This document shows, one piece after another, positions 12,437 through 23,600 of a DNA stretch of 64,000 bases. Every line of letters begins with the position of its first letter. Position 1 is the stretch's first letter. The notes below the pieces were generated by a model, which searched no databases, was not told the DNA's origin, and saw nothing but the letters and a program-made list of their open reading frames with translations. Both the position numbers and the translations under genes were made by a program. This DNA comes from Epichloe hybrida (Eukaryota; Ascomycota; Sordariomycetes; Hypocreales; Clavicipitaceae), in NCBI GenBank assembly GCA_019022495.1, contig JAFEKR010000005.1:434001-498000 (forward strand). The letters run 5' to 3'.

Positions 12437-12645
12437 ACTAACAACTAATTCCCTTCAACAGGGAACTAAAAACAACGTCAAAAAGGGAGCTATATTTAAC
12501 AATAGCTAGGAATTCAAAAAGGGGGCTTTTTTCATATTTTCCTGTTTTTCCCTTTTATCTGTTATTATCAAAAGTTGTTGATTTTTCCCTATAGTCTCTT
12601 TGTACACTTCTAATTGCTTTAAATGTAATTCTTTTGTAAAGGGGG
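12437..12645 (+). other. H2 3' untranslated region with polypurine tract
   Basis: No coding signal. aaaggggg at 12638-12645 abuts the 3' LTR and is the expected plus-strand primer. A second purine run, aaaaaggggg at 12516-12525, could be an additional upstream tract; H1 has both. Confidence 0.8.
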
Positions 12646-13466
12646 TGTTAAAAATAAGACCTATTTTTAGCCCTTTTCTAGTTAAAGAACCTTCTTGTTA
12701 CTAGCTTGCTTTGCAAGTCTGACAGCTGCACTGCAGCTGTCAACGGTCGCGAGGGCAGCTATCAATGGCTACGTCGCAGCTGTCAACAGCTGCGACCGAC
12801 TGTGTGGATGACTAATTAGTTAATTACATTGTGGCTACAAGTGTGGCTACAACCACGCCACTAGTAATTAGGTAAGCTAGGGTGACGTAAGCTAGGGTGA
12901 CGTAAGCAGGTTACCTTACACATAACTTACCCTATAGCTATCTTTAACAGCGATTTTCTCTTTATCTAGAGGTCGTACAAAAGTTTCACATATAGCAAAT
13001 TGAAGCTTGAAGATAGGGCTTTCTCTTTATGCAAGGTTATTTTTTAGACCAAAAGTTGGTGCATACGGGTTGCTAGCTAGTATGGTGGTGAGTCGATTTT
13101 TTGATTTTTGCATACAAATGAATTTTACGGAAAATCAAAAGTGGCCCGTAAGACCCCGTTAGCGGCCCGGATCCACCAATACGGTCGGTAGGTCTATGAG
13201 AGGAAGAAGATCTTTTCAACTAGCTAGATAGCTAGTCCTCTCAACCAACAGCCGCATTGCCCGTACAACGTATCTAAAATCAATTCTATTGCTCTATAAG
13301 ATATCATAAAAGTGATCTAAATCGAATTCTATTAGTTGATAACTACCACAACCTTCCGTTACGTTGCGTTGATTGATTCAACGTTGCAGCCCTATTGGTC
13401 CCCGACCGTAGAGCTTGCACCCGTACAGCTGTTGCCAGCTGGCAACTAGCTCCCTACATTTTAATA
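12646..13466 (+). repeat. H2 3' LTR
   Basis: 821 bp, same length and ends as the 5' LTR, with a few transition differences (for example ttaattacatt where the 5' LTR has tcaattgcgtt). It is followed by the right TSD copy agtca at 13467-13471. Confidence 0.95.
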
Positions 13467-14231
13467 AGTCAGGGACTAATAGGGCTGTAATATTAAATTA
13501 ATTAACGTAACATAACGGAAGGTTATAGTAGTTATTAACTAATAGAATTCAATTTAGATTACTTTTATAATATCTTATAGAGTAATAGAATTGATTTTAG
13601 ATATGTTATACAGGCAATGCGGCTGTTGTTAGTTAAGAGAACTAGCTATCTAGCTAGTTAAAAAGATCTTCTTTCTCTTATAGACCTACTGACCGTATTA
13701 GTGGATCCGGGCTACTAACGGGGTCTTATAGGCTACTTTTGATTTTCCGTAAAATTCATTTGTATGCAAAAACCAAAAAATCAACTCACCACCATACTAG
13801 CTAGCAACCCGTATGCACTAACTTTTGGTTTAAAAAATAACCTCATATAAAGAGAAAGCCCTATCTTTAAGCTTTAATTTGCTATATATAAAACTTTTGT
13901 ATAACCTCTAGATAAAGAGAAAAATGTTATTAAAGATAGCTATAGGGTAAGTTATGTGTAGGGTAACCTGCTTATGTCACCCTAGCTTACGTTACCCTAG
14001 CTTACCTAATTACTAGTAGCGTGGTTATAGCCACACTTGTAGCTATAACGCAATTGACTAATTAGTTATTCACACGGTCGGTCGCAGCCATTGACAGCTG
14101 CGACGCAGCCATTGACAGCTGCCCTCGTGACCGTTGACAGCTGCAGTGCAGCTGTCAGACTTGCAAAGCAAGCTAGTAATAAGAAGGTTCTTTAACTAGA
14201 AAAGGGCTAAAAATAGGTCTTATTTTTAACA
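13467..14231 (-). repeat. Remainder of Hinv 5' LTR, minus strand
   Basis: Reverse complement of the H LTR from base 1 (the TGTTA start reads taaca at 14227-14231) to the H2 insertion point. Joined to 6279-6342 it gives one LTR of normal length. 13467-13471 is the TSD copy. It is more RIP-mutated than the H2 LTRs. This is the outer left boundary of the copia fragment that follows. Confidence 0.93.
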
Positions 14232-17200
14232 GCTAGTAATACCCTTATTAGTATAGCTTAGAGAGCTATACTTCCTTCTCCCTAATATAAGAAAGAGAAA
14301 GGTTAGAGGGAATAATAAGCCCTAAAAGTATTACTTATAAAGCTACCCTCTTACTTCCTAAAGACCTTACTACCTCTTTTATAAATATAAAGGGAAGTAT
14401 TTAAAGGACCCCTATAGACTTAGAGACCTTTACTAAAGTAAATTATAAACCTATTAAAAATATACCCTAAAGAATAACTTTATAGTACTAATAACTATAA
14501 TATTCTTAAATTAAAGCTTTAAATATTCTATAGGAAGTATAAATTACTTAATATCTAACCTAAATAAGCTAGTTATACCTTTAAGATTATACTTAAAGGT
14601 AAAGCTTTATAATACTATATAGACTATCTCTCTAAACCTAGTTAACTATAAGACCTCCCTATGCTTATTAGCTATATAAGGAAATAATTTAAGACTAAAG
14701 ATATATAGTAAAGATATCTCCTAGAATAAAATAATTCTACCCTATAAGGAATAATAAAAGATAACCTAAGTAAATTAATAATTAATTACTTTAATAATCT
14801 TATAGAAAGGCTAGCTAAAGTAAAAGGGCACTTTAGAATTAACTTATAATAGCTTATAATAATATTCTAGAATATAGAGAAGTTATTATAGACTTACTAA
14901 AGGGACTATAAGAATTCTATAAATAGATTAGGATAATATTCTAACTAGTAAAGGAAAAGAAGAAAAACTACTACTAGTTCCTAACTAAAACTATAACCCT
15001 AGAGTAATTCTAGACTAACTAAAGATATAATAGGAAAGGAAAAAAGACCTAATACCCTTTAAAACCATAAGGAAAAGAAGGAAATTCTTATATAAAGAAA
15101 TACTATATATATAGTAAGGAAGGATACTAGTTATTAAAGCACCTAAAAGAGAACTATAAGAAAGCATATTAATACTTTAAGAACTACTACCTTATAAATC
15201 TAACTAATAACTTATATAATTTATTTCTTATATAGTACAAAGGGAAATATAAACCTTAATCCCTTATTAATAATAAAATTACTTAGTATATAAAGAGTAT
15301 TAGATTTAATAATAGCCCTAATAGTATAGATAGGCTAGTACTTATAAGCTTCTTTAATTATAAAATATAACTTAATAGTAAAAGAATAGTTTAATTCCTA
15401 ATAGGTTAAGTAGCTTATTATAGTCTAAGTAAAGAAAACCCCTTTTAGTAAAAACTCTTAAGTAAAGCTTTAATAATATTTATACTAGAAGATTACTATT
15501 CTTATATAATATTTTAAGGGATTATACCTAATATAGGAGCTATAAAGTTCTCTATAGTAAGGTATCCTTAATTCCTTACTTTATAATATTAAATACCTAA
15601 ACTATAGCTTAATAAATTAATAGTAAAAAAGGCATTAGTTAGATTTAGCGTAGGAGAACTAATTATTACGCTTAGAGTAGCTAATATACCTATACCTTTT
15701 AGAGATATTCTCTTTTAGGTTATACTAATAAACACTTTATTTCTCTTATCCCTTAATAATATAGACTATCTAAAGATTAATTTTAATATCTCTAAGAATA
15801 TACTATAATAGGGAAATATTAAAGTCCTTATTATATATAAATAGGGGTATACCTAGATACTACTAATATAAAAAGAGAAAGTAGTTACTTAGAGCTACCT
15901 TATAGAAGGCAAGCTATAGTAATTATATTACTGCTTTAGGCATCTATTAATCTAATATCTATATAAGGTTCTCTATAAATTAGGGTATAATATTAATATT
16001 AAAGCTATTAGGGAGCTAATAAGGATTTGCTACTAATACTAGATATATATAAATAGCCTTAATTACTTTAAATTTACCCTTAAGGATAAGTATAGCTTTA
16101 ACTATAAAGTAATAGTAAATATTTTTTACCTTAATAGCAACTACCTTACACTCTATACTATAGATATAGCTATAGTATTTAATATAGTAAAATTCCTTAA
16201 AGATATCTCTATAAAAATAACCTAGGAAGCCCTCTAGATATACTAGATTAATACTTATCTAGGCCCTCTGGATTTTATTACTATAGATACTAGAATAAAC
16301 TTCTATAGTAATAAATTTAGATAATTTATAGCTTTAATATTAATTTTAATTAAGAAAGTCCCTATTAAGGCATACTATAGTATTAGGAAGGTTAAAAGGT
16401 ATTATAGGCTACTCTAAAGGGCCTATAATATAATTAGGCATAAATATCCTATAATACCTAAACCTATTACCTTATAAATAGTAATTAAGGCCCTAAATAA
16501 TACTATAGGCCCTAATAGCCTTATCCTAACCCTCCTTATCTTTAGAGCTTACTTATATATAATAAATAAATCCTTGCTATTACCTAATATTATATAGTAT
16601 ATAATTATAGTATAGAAAGCTACTAAAGAGATTAAGAGACTTTATACTATTAGAAAGGTTAATAAAGCCCTTACTAAATATAATAGCCTAAATACCTTAA
16701 AGACCCTTAACTTACTACTTAAATTAAAGGTCTAAGTTTAGTAAGAAGGTAAGGGATAGGTAAGCCTATATAAGCTACTAGTAATAACTAGAGAGAGCTA
16801 TATACTTAATATACCTAGGGACCTAAAGACCTTTAGGTTAACCTCTATTAAGCCTTACTATAATAATCCTAGTATAAAGAAAATAGTAAAGCCTAGTAAA
16901 AAGGAAAAGAAAGAAGGGTAAAAGGCCTAAGATAAGAATATAGTACTAGTAATACTACTAAAGCATAGGTATAGAAGACCTTAAAAGAACCCTCCTATAA
17001 TACCTTAAGAGACTAATACCTTTCTATTAGCAAAAGAATATAGTAACTTAGCCCTTACTATTAAGCTATATAAGGAAGGAGTTATTAGGACCCTAGGTAA
17101 ACCTTTTAAATAGTTAATAAAAGTAGAAATTAATACCTTAATTAAGTAAAGTATATTTAAATTTATTATATTTAATAAGGAGAAGCATAGTAGGATTTAA

Positions 17201-18225
17201 ATCTTTAATTCCTATGTTATTAATAAGATTAAAGGTAAGATAATAAAACCCTATAAAAAGTCATGCCTTGTAATCTAAGGATATAAAAATAAAGGGAAAT
17301 AGGCTATTCTTATATAAGCCCTAATAATTTAACAAGTAAGCTAATGTCTTATTCTTATAATAGCCTTATTAGCAAGATTAAGGAAATTCCTTATCTAGCT
17401 ATGTAATATCTATTAGGCGTATATATAGGCCTATATATTCCTAGAGTAACTAATCCTAGCGCGCTTGCTAATTTAGATACAGTATCTTTACTTACCTAGT
17501 ATAATCTTTAGGGTTATAAAGCCCCTTTATAAACTTATAGAGGCTAGAACGCATTAGTAAGTTATATATTATAAGCATTATAAAGAGAACCTCTAGATAG
17601 AAACCTCTATATATAATCCTTACTAACTTATAACTATAAAGGAAAGCCCTAACTTTATATATATTAGAATATAGACTAATAATACCCTTAGCCTATTAGA
17701 TAAGAAGTTCTCTAAGAAGGAAGAGACTTAACTAGTTACTATAGGTTTTAATATAAAGCTAAAGTAATTTCTAACCTAGGATAATCCCCTTACGTTTAAT
17801 AAAGGCATTATTACACTAGAGAATAATACTATTAAGATATAGTGAAAAGAATAAAGTAATAAGTTAGAATTAGTTCTAATAATTAATTTAAAGCATAAAT
17901 ATATTAAGTAAAGGGCCTAAGGCACTTACATTACCTTAATATACTAACTAGAGGCTTACTTTAATCTATCTATTACTATATAGCACTAAGACCTAACCCT
18001 AGAGGATATAAAAGCCCTTAATTACTACCTAAAGTAGTAGATAAATTACTTAAAAAGAGGCCTAATGTTTATTCTAATTAACCTTAAGAAAGCAAAGCTC
18101 TTTACCTTTATAAATAAATTATTTACTAATAACTAGGACCTATCCTTATAACTAGGATATATACTTATTCTAGCTAATAAAGACTATACTAATAGTAAGT
18201 TTATAATTAAAGGTAATATTATATA
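14232..18225 (+). mobile_element. Ty1/copia fragment A (B family)
   Basis: Collinear with 33612 to about 37632 of element B, from the middle of gag to the start of RNase H. The left end is cut by Hinv and the right end by the F LTR, so both termini are missing. It is far more AT-rich than B: nearly every C-A or T-G step of B is T-A here. As the outermost layer it should be the oldest copy of this family in the window. Confidence 0.88.
14232..18225 (+). pseudogene. copia Gag-Pol remnant, heavily RIP-mutated (fragment A)
   Basis: Recognisable only by alignment to B. Gag with a damaged CCHC knuckle near 15100 (YIYSKEGY, three zinc ligands lost), protease near 15530, integrase about 15900-16700, RT about 17050-17700 and the beginning of the RNase H region. 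Stops are dense in every frame. It is about 27 bp shorter than the matching part of B, so small deletions are present. It cannot encode a product. Confidence 0.82.
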
Positions 18226-18491
18226 TGTTGATTCCTTCGGATCTTCATCGGTTCAATCGTGGCCAAAGACCGGACCAAATTGTGGGTCTGGCGTAATGCA
18301 TGCAATGCGATTAGCTGCATTAATTCGCCACCCCCTCTTTTGCCTTATATATAGGTTTCGCTTACTTTCCTAGTATTTAAACTTTCCCTCTCTTTTTCCT
18401 CTTTCCTTCCTAGCTAATTTAATTAACTATTATTAACTTTAATTATATAGGATTACCCTTATACTTACGTAGGACCTTAGTATAACTAATA
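18226..18491 (+). repeat. F-family LTR, 5' LTR of copia F
   Basis: 266 bp, TGTTGATTCC to ACTAATA (ancestral AACA). Its reverse complement aligns with 58935-59187, the LTR of element G, so F and G are one family. It contains cgccacccc and a tatatata box at about 18346. The flank atata (18221-18225) is one half of the putative TSD; the other half is off the window. The next bases ctaattagtagtta match those following the B and C LTRs. Confidence 0.82.
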
Positions 18492-19135
18492 CTAATTAGT
18501 AGTTAACTTTATAACTATAGATAAGCTAGGTATTATAAGAAAAGATATTTTTGCAGACGCCACTACTACTACCCCTTATTATACTATAATGGTTATTATA
18601 GTAAAGAGGTATAACTACATAAGTATGCTAAAGGAAAAGACTAGAATCCTAGTTATAGGCTTGTTAGGCTTCCAAGGAATTAATCTATTAACCCTTAGGC
18701 TAAGGGATATAACTTTATTATATCTATCTAGGATATTATTATTAATTGTTAATTTTATTATCTATCACAAGAAAACTAACTAACTAACCAAATCTATTAC
18801 CGTAAGGTATTTATTTTAAACCTAACATTAAATAACCTTAGCTAAGCTAGCTAATATACCTATAAATTCCCTTTAATACATTACTTTCTAACAGACCTTT
18901 AATCTCTTCTTATAAGTATCTACTACTTATTTTTTTTACCCCCTTTACTCTTAGTGCTATTTGCCCTATGCTTATTAGTAAGAGAGAGAGATTACCTCCT
19001 TCCCTCCTTTTTATAAAAAATAGGAAGTGGTAATTTCTATTATTCCCTTATTACTTTTCCTATTATTTTCTAGTTACTTTTGGAACTTCTATTACTTTCT
19101 TTATCTCTATTGATTTGTCCTTGTTACTACTTTTA
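18492..19135 (+). mobile_element. Copia F, 5' leader segment
   Basis: Begins with the same leader as C and B (ctaatYagtRgtta), supporting a 5' internal region of a copia element whose remainder is displaced by E beyond the window. Two pyrimidine-rich stretches (18355-18430 and 18930-19110) flank it. A 64-codon open stretch at 18589-18783 has no recognisable domain and is not claimed as a gene. I see nothing else in it. Confidence 0.5.
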
Positions 19136-19374
19136 TGTAAGGCCCTACTTATAACACTAGCGCGCTAGCGCACCCCTAGGCAGGCGCACCACGCCCTAGG
19201 GCTAGGTTTACGTGACACTAGTAAGTTACTAGCTATAAGTTAGTAACTTATATATATAATACACTTAGACTTAGTAAGCTTTAGTTAATATATAAATGCC
19301 CCTATACCTTTTACTTAGCTATCCCTTTATTCTTATAATTTTAAAGCTTCTTTTACTAGCTACCTAAGAGTAAT
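19136..19374 (+). repeat. Candidate 5' LTR/leader of gypsy E
   Basis: Starts TGTAAGG at the change from F leader and ends before the E gag frame. A GC-rich palindromic patch (19156-19225, ctagcgcgctagcg and ccctaggg) contrasts with the AT-rich surroundings. No second LTR of E is in the window, so its ends are inferred. Confidence 0.4.
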
Positions 19375-20317
19375 ATAAGAGAGAAAATAACCTAATTTAC
19401 TAGAACTATACTATATATTACTTAGAATTAGCTAAATAATAGTAATACTATAGCTAGGGATATACTATATTCTATAACCTTATCTAAAGCTATACCCTTT
19501 ACTATAGTAATAAAAGAGATAGTAATTAGGGAGTAAATTACCTAGCTTAAGTAACTTAAGGAATTATAGAATTAAGAAAAGAAGCTTACTAACTTAATAT
19601 AATCTTATAAAGAATTAGTAAAAAGGGGCTAAAAAAATAGTTTATTCTTAAGCCTTAGTAGCTAAGAAGTTAAGGTCTAAAATATTATAAAACTCTAATA
19701 CTTTATAAACTTATAGAAGTATAAGATATAGCTTAATAACCTTAACTATACCTTTAAGAGGGTAAAGAAAAAGTATTACTAGGATAACTAAAAGATTCTC
19801 TTTATACTTAACTATATATATATAAACTATTAAGCTAGATAGGACTAATATATTAAAGAATAAAAAGCTAATAGTTAGGATTATCCTAAGGATAACTAGG
19901 ATAAGTTCTAAGACTAGACCCTTACGCTACTTAAAGACTCTATAAGTTATAATATATAAATAGCTATATAGCTAGAAAACATAAAGTAAAAGGAGAGCTA
20001 GAGTCTTATTAAGTTTAGTATTTACTTAGATTTACTAGAGAAATACCTAGAATAAGCTCTAGAAAAGACTTATACTCTTATATTCTTTATAAAATTACTT
20101 TCTAACTTATAAGATTATATTAACTTATATATAGATATTACTAGTTTAATATAAGAAAATATTATATAACTTACCTAGTGATTCTAGGAGGTAATATTAA
20201 AGAATAAGCAAAAGCTAAATAATTTGGAAAAGAAAGGGCTATATAAGGTAGCTTAATACTAAAGATATAACTCCTTATAAGGGCATTAGCTAAATAAGGA
20301 CTAAAGAGATAAGAATA
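19375..20317 (+). pseudogene. Ty3/gypsy Gag remnant (element E)
   Basis: The frame with codons at 19375+3n reads as a Gln/Lys-rich capsid-like protein once TAA/TAG are taken as Gln. The likely start is ATA at 19375 (from ATG). D1 interrupts it after 20317. Removing D1 and one gaata copy continues the same frame at 49679, into a region (49750-49790) with remnants of a Cys-containing knuckle. No single Pfam-type motif is intact, so Gag identity rests on position before the gypsy protease/RT. Heavy C-to-T change suggests an old insertion. Confidence 0.7.
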
Positions 20318-20584
20318 TGTTAGGAGCACGGAGGCTAAGGGGCTATGGACGGGATGGTTACATGATAGAGCCCTTAGATAAGCCTCGGGTTTTGTGGATA
20401 ACTAAGTAGCTATAAGATAGCTATGTGCATATAGTAGGGTATTTAGATAAGGACTACCTATAAGAGATATAAGAGGTTAGAGTTTAAGACCTTTATATAC
20501 TTACCCCTAAGTAGTAGCTCTCTAGCTATAACTAAGAACCTTAGCCTTTACTTTATTTATATCTCCTTAAATATAGTTATAATA
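20318..20584 (+). repeat. D1 5' LTR
   Basis: 267 bp, TGTTAGGAGCACGG to GTTATAATA; the ancestral ends from less mutated copies are TGTCAGGAGC and GTCGTGACA. Aligns with D2 LTRs and with the solo LTR at 61598. Confidence 0.93.
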
Positions 20585-20640
20585 AGTTAAACTCTTAAAC
20601 CCTTTAGGGAAAATAAACTATTAGCTAGATTTAAATATAA

Positions 20641-23600
20641 AGGAGCTATAGAATATTTACCTAAAATACACTTATACTACCTAGTAAGGAAGCCCTAACT
20701 CTATAGTAACTAGGTAGTAACTAGAATACCTTAACTATAGAATATAAGAGGGTATAGTAAATACTACCTAACTAAAGTAGTAACACTAAATCTAGTAATA
20801 ATAATAATCTAAATAAGCTATAGAGGTAACATAAGGTTATATAAGCTAAGCTATAAAATACTTATATAAGAAAGGAGATCTTAGATATAGAAGTATAGCT
20901 TAAGGAAATAGAAGTAGACTTATAATTAGCTAGATTAGGTAAAGGACTTATAATTACCCCTTAGATAAACATATAGAGAATTCCCTTATTCCTAGATTTC
21001 CTACCTAACACTAAGTTTATAGTAAATATATACCTATAAAGCTTTATTAAGATATAGTATAAGGTACTTATGTATAAAGGTAACACTTATAAGAATTTAT
21101 AGGTATACCTAGTAAATTTAAATATATTATTTAAGCTAGACCTAAGAACCTTTTAGGATAATAAAATAAAGGTAGTATATACTAGTAGCTACTTAGCTAA
21201 TAATATAAAGTAATAGTAAATATATTATATAGTAGTAAATAGGTTAGTTAACTACTTAGCTTATACCTAGGATAGATTTATATCCTAGCTAAACACTAGA
21301 GTAATAGATAAAGATATATAGTGCTTAGAAGCTACTAGAATACTACTAAATCTTAGGTAAAAGAGTAATTAGTCTTTTTAATCTTTTCTAAGACTTTAGA
21401 TAAAGGTAAAAGCGAAATTACCTAACTAAATCCTTATATACTTAAGAATAGTAATTTTTCTAAATAGCTTAAATAATACTATAAGGAAGTATATAGTTAG
21501 CTAAGAGTTCCTAATATCTTAGAGTTACCTATAGGGTTAAGGAAAAAAGGCTAAAGTTATAATAATATTTATATTAAGTAATTATAATAGAAACTATAAT
21601 AAGGAGAGTAGGAGTAATAAAAGATAATACTCTAGCTCCTTTATAAATAACTTATAGTAAAGCTTATAGTAACCTAGCATAGGCTAGAGACTATTTAAGT
21701 GCTATAAATATAGTAGCCCTAGATATAGTATAAATAGATATAATATAGTAAACTACTTAATTTGTAAAAGTAATAGGTATATTACTAAGAAGTATAAGAA
21801 TAGTAATAATAAAACCTTAGACTTAAATAAGATTCTAATTAGTTTAGCTTAGGCCTAGGATAATAGTCTTACTATAAGAAAACCTATAGATAAGAGAATA
21901 AGAATATAGGTGTTCTTATAGTAAGATAACTACTAGTTAGTAGTGCTAGCACTATTTAATATAGGCATGGAATATTTGATAATCTACCCTAAATTATTAT
22001 TAAAATAGGATTAGAAGAACATAGAGAAAATAGAGATAATACTAGAAAGCGTAAGTAAGGATAAGATCCTATACTAGGGAATCCTGCGTAAACTAGTTAA
22101 GGTAAAAGATAGTATAGGCTATGTAAAGGTTTACTAAGTTAGCTACTATGTTACTAATATAGGAGAGGGAATGCTTCTAGGGATAGACTAGACCCTAGAG
22201 TATAAACCTATAGTAATAAACTAGAAGCAAGGTTTCTAAAGGTTTCTAATAACCTAGGATTATATTACTTTCGCTATAAGTAAGCAATAACTACGTAAGG
22301 TAGCAAAGTAGTCTTCTATTATGCTATTACTAGCGTTACTAAAGATTAAGGTAGTTAACCTAGAGGTAATAGAAGAAAATACTAATAAAAATTCATTAAT
22401 AAGCAATATAGTAAGTAATAACCTAAGTTATAGTGTAGTTATAGTAATAGTAATAAAATATGCCTATATATTAAAGAAGAAAAAACTAAGAAGTGTAATA
22501 GTGCTCTAGGTAATGTTTTATAAAGAATTAGTAGTATTCATATAAGAGATAGATAGTAACATACCCCTGTAGTAGATTCTAGAAGAGTATATGGAATTTA
22601 TAGATGTGTTTTTAAAGGAGCTAGCTAGTAAGCTCCTGGAATTAGGTAGTTATACTTATATAATTAAATTAGAAGAGGGAAAATAACTACCCTAGGGACC
22701 TATATATAACCTAGCTAAAAAAGAGCTAGAAGTGCTTAGGGAGTACCTAGCAAGTGCGTAGGAGAAAGGGTAGATTAGAAGATTAACAAGCCTAGTAGGA
22801 GCCCTAATTTTATTTATTCTAAAAAAATCAGGGAAATTAAGGCTTTATGTGGATTATAGGGGCCTTAATAGGATTACTATTAAAAATAAGGCCCCTTTAC
22901 TACTAATATCCAAAATCCTTAATTAATTAGTAAGTGTAAAGATTTTTATGTTACTAGATCTTTAAGAGGTATACTACTAGCTATATATCCGCAAGGGTAA
23001 TAAGTAGAAGATAGCATTCCGTTGCTACTATAGGCACTTTAAATATCTTGTAATACCATTTAGGTTAGTAAATGCGCTAGCCACTTTTTAGGAATATATT
23101 AATAATGCTCTTAAGGGGCTTATAAATAAATTCTATATTATCTACCTTAATAACACCCTAATATATAGTAGTGACCCTATAAGACACACGGAGTATATTA
23201 AAAGGGTACTAAAGTAACTTTAGGACGCAGACCTTTATATTAACCTTAAAAAGTGCTAATTTTTAGTTATAAAGGCAAAGTTCCTAGGTTTTATTATATC
23301 TAAGAAGGGCATTAAGATAGAACCGTTATAGGTTAAAGCCATTATAACCTAGCTAATACCTAGTAGTGTGTTTAATATTCAATTATTCCTTAGGTTTATA
23401 AGGTTTTACTAATACTTTATAAAATAGTATAGTAAGGTAGTAATCCTACTAATAAACTATCTAAAAGGTGTTTAACTAGTAGAGTTTAAGCTAAAGCCTA
23501 GTAAACTTATAGTATTTAGAGAACTCTAGAAGAAGTTTTAGGAGGTACTAATTTTAGTATACTTTAACCTACTTTATTTGCTAAGAGTAAAGATAGATAT

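Larger units (their letters stand above)
6343..13466 (+). mobile_element. Complete Ty1/copia retrotransposon H2
   Basis: Full-length element of 7124 bp with two 821-bp LTRs, 5-bp TSD agtca, a primer binding site, a tandem-repeat leader, one gag-pol frame and a polypurine tract. The order gag-protease-integrase-RT-RNase H defines Ty1/copia. The LTRs differ at few positions, nearly all transitions, and about two dozen in-frame stops break the polyprotein, all explicable by RIP. RT YVDD and the integrase D-D-E residues survive, unlike most other elements here. It looks recently inserted and only lightly mutated, but cannot make a full-length polyprotein. Confidence 0.97.

Noticed and set aside
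18589..18783. Open frame MVIIVKRYNY in F
   Set aside because: AT-rich leader DNA, no second copy to test it, no similarity to Gag. Left as unassigned.
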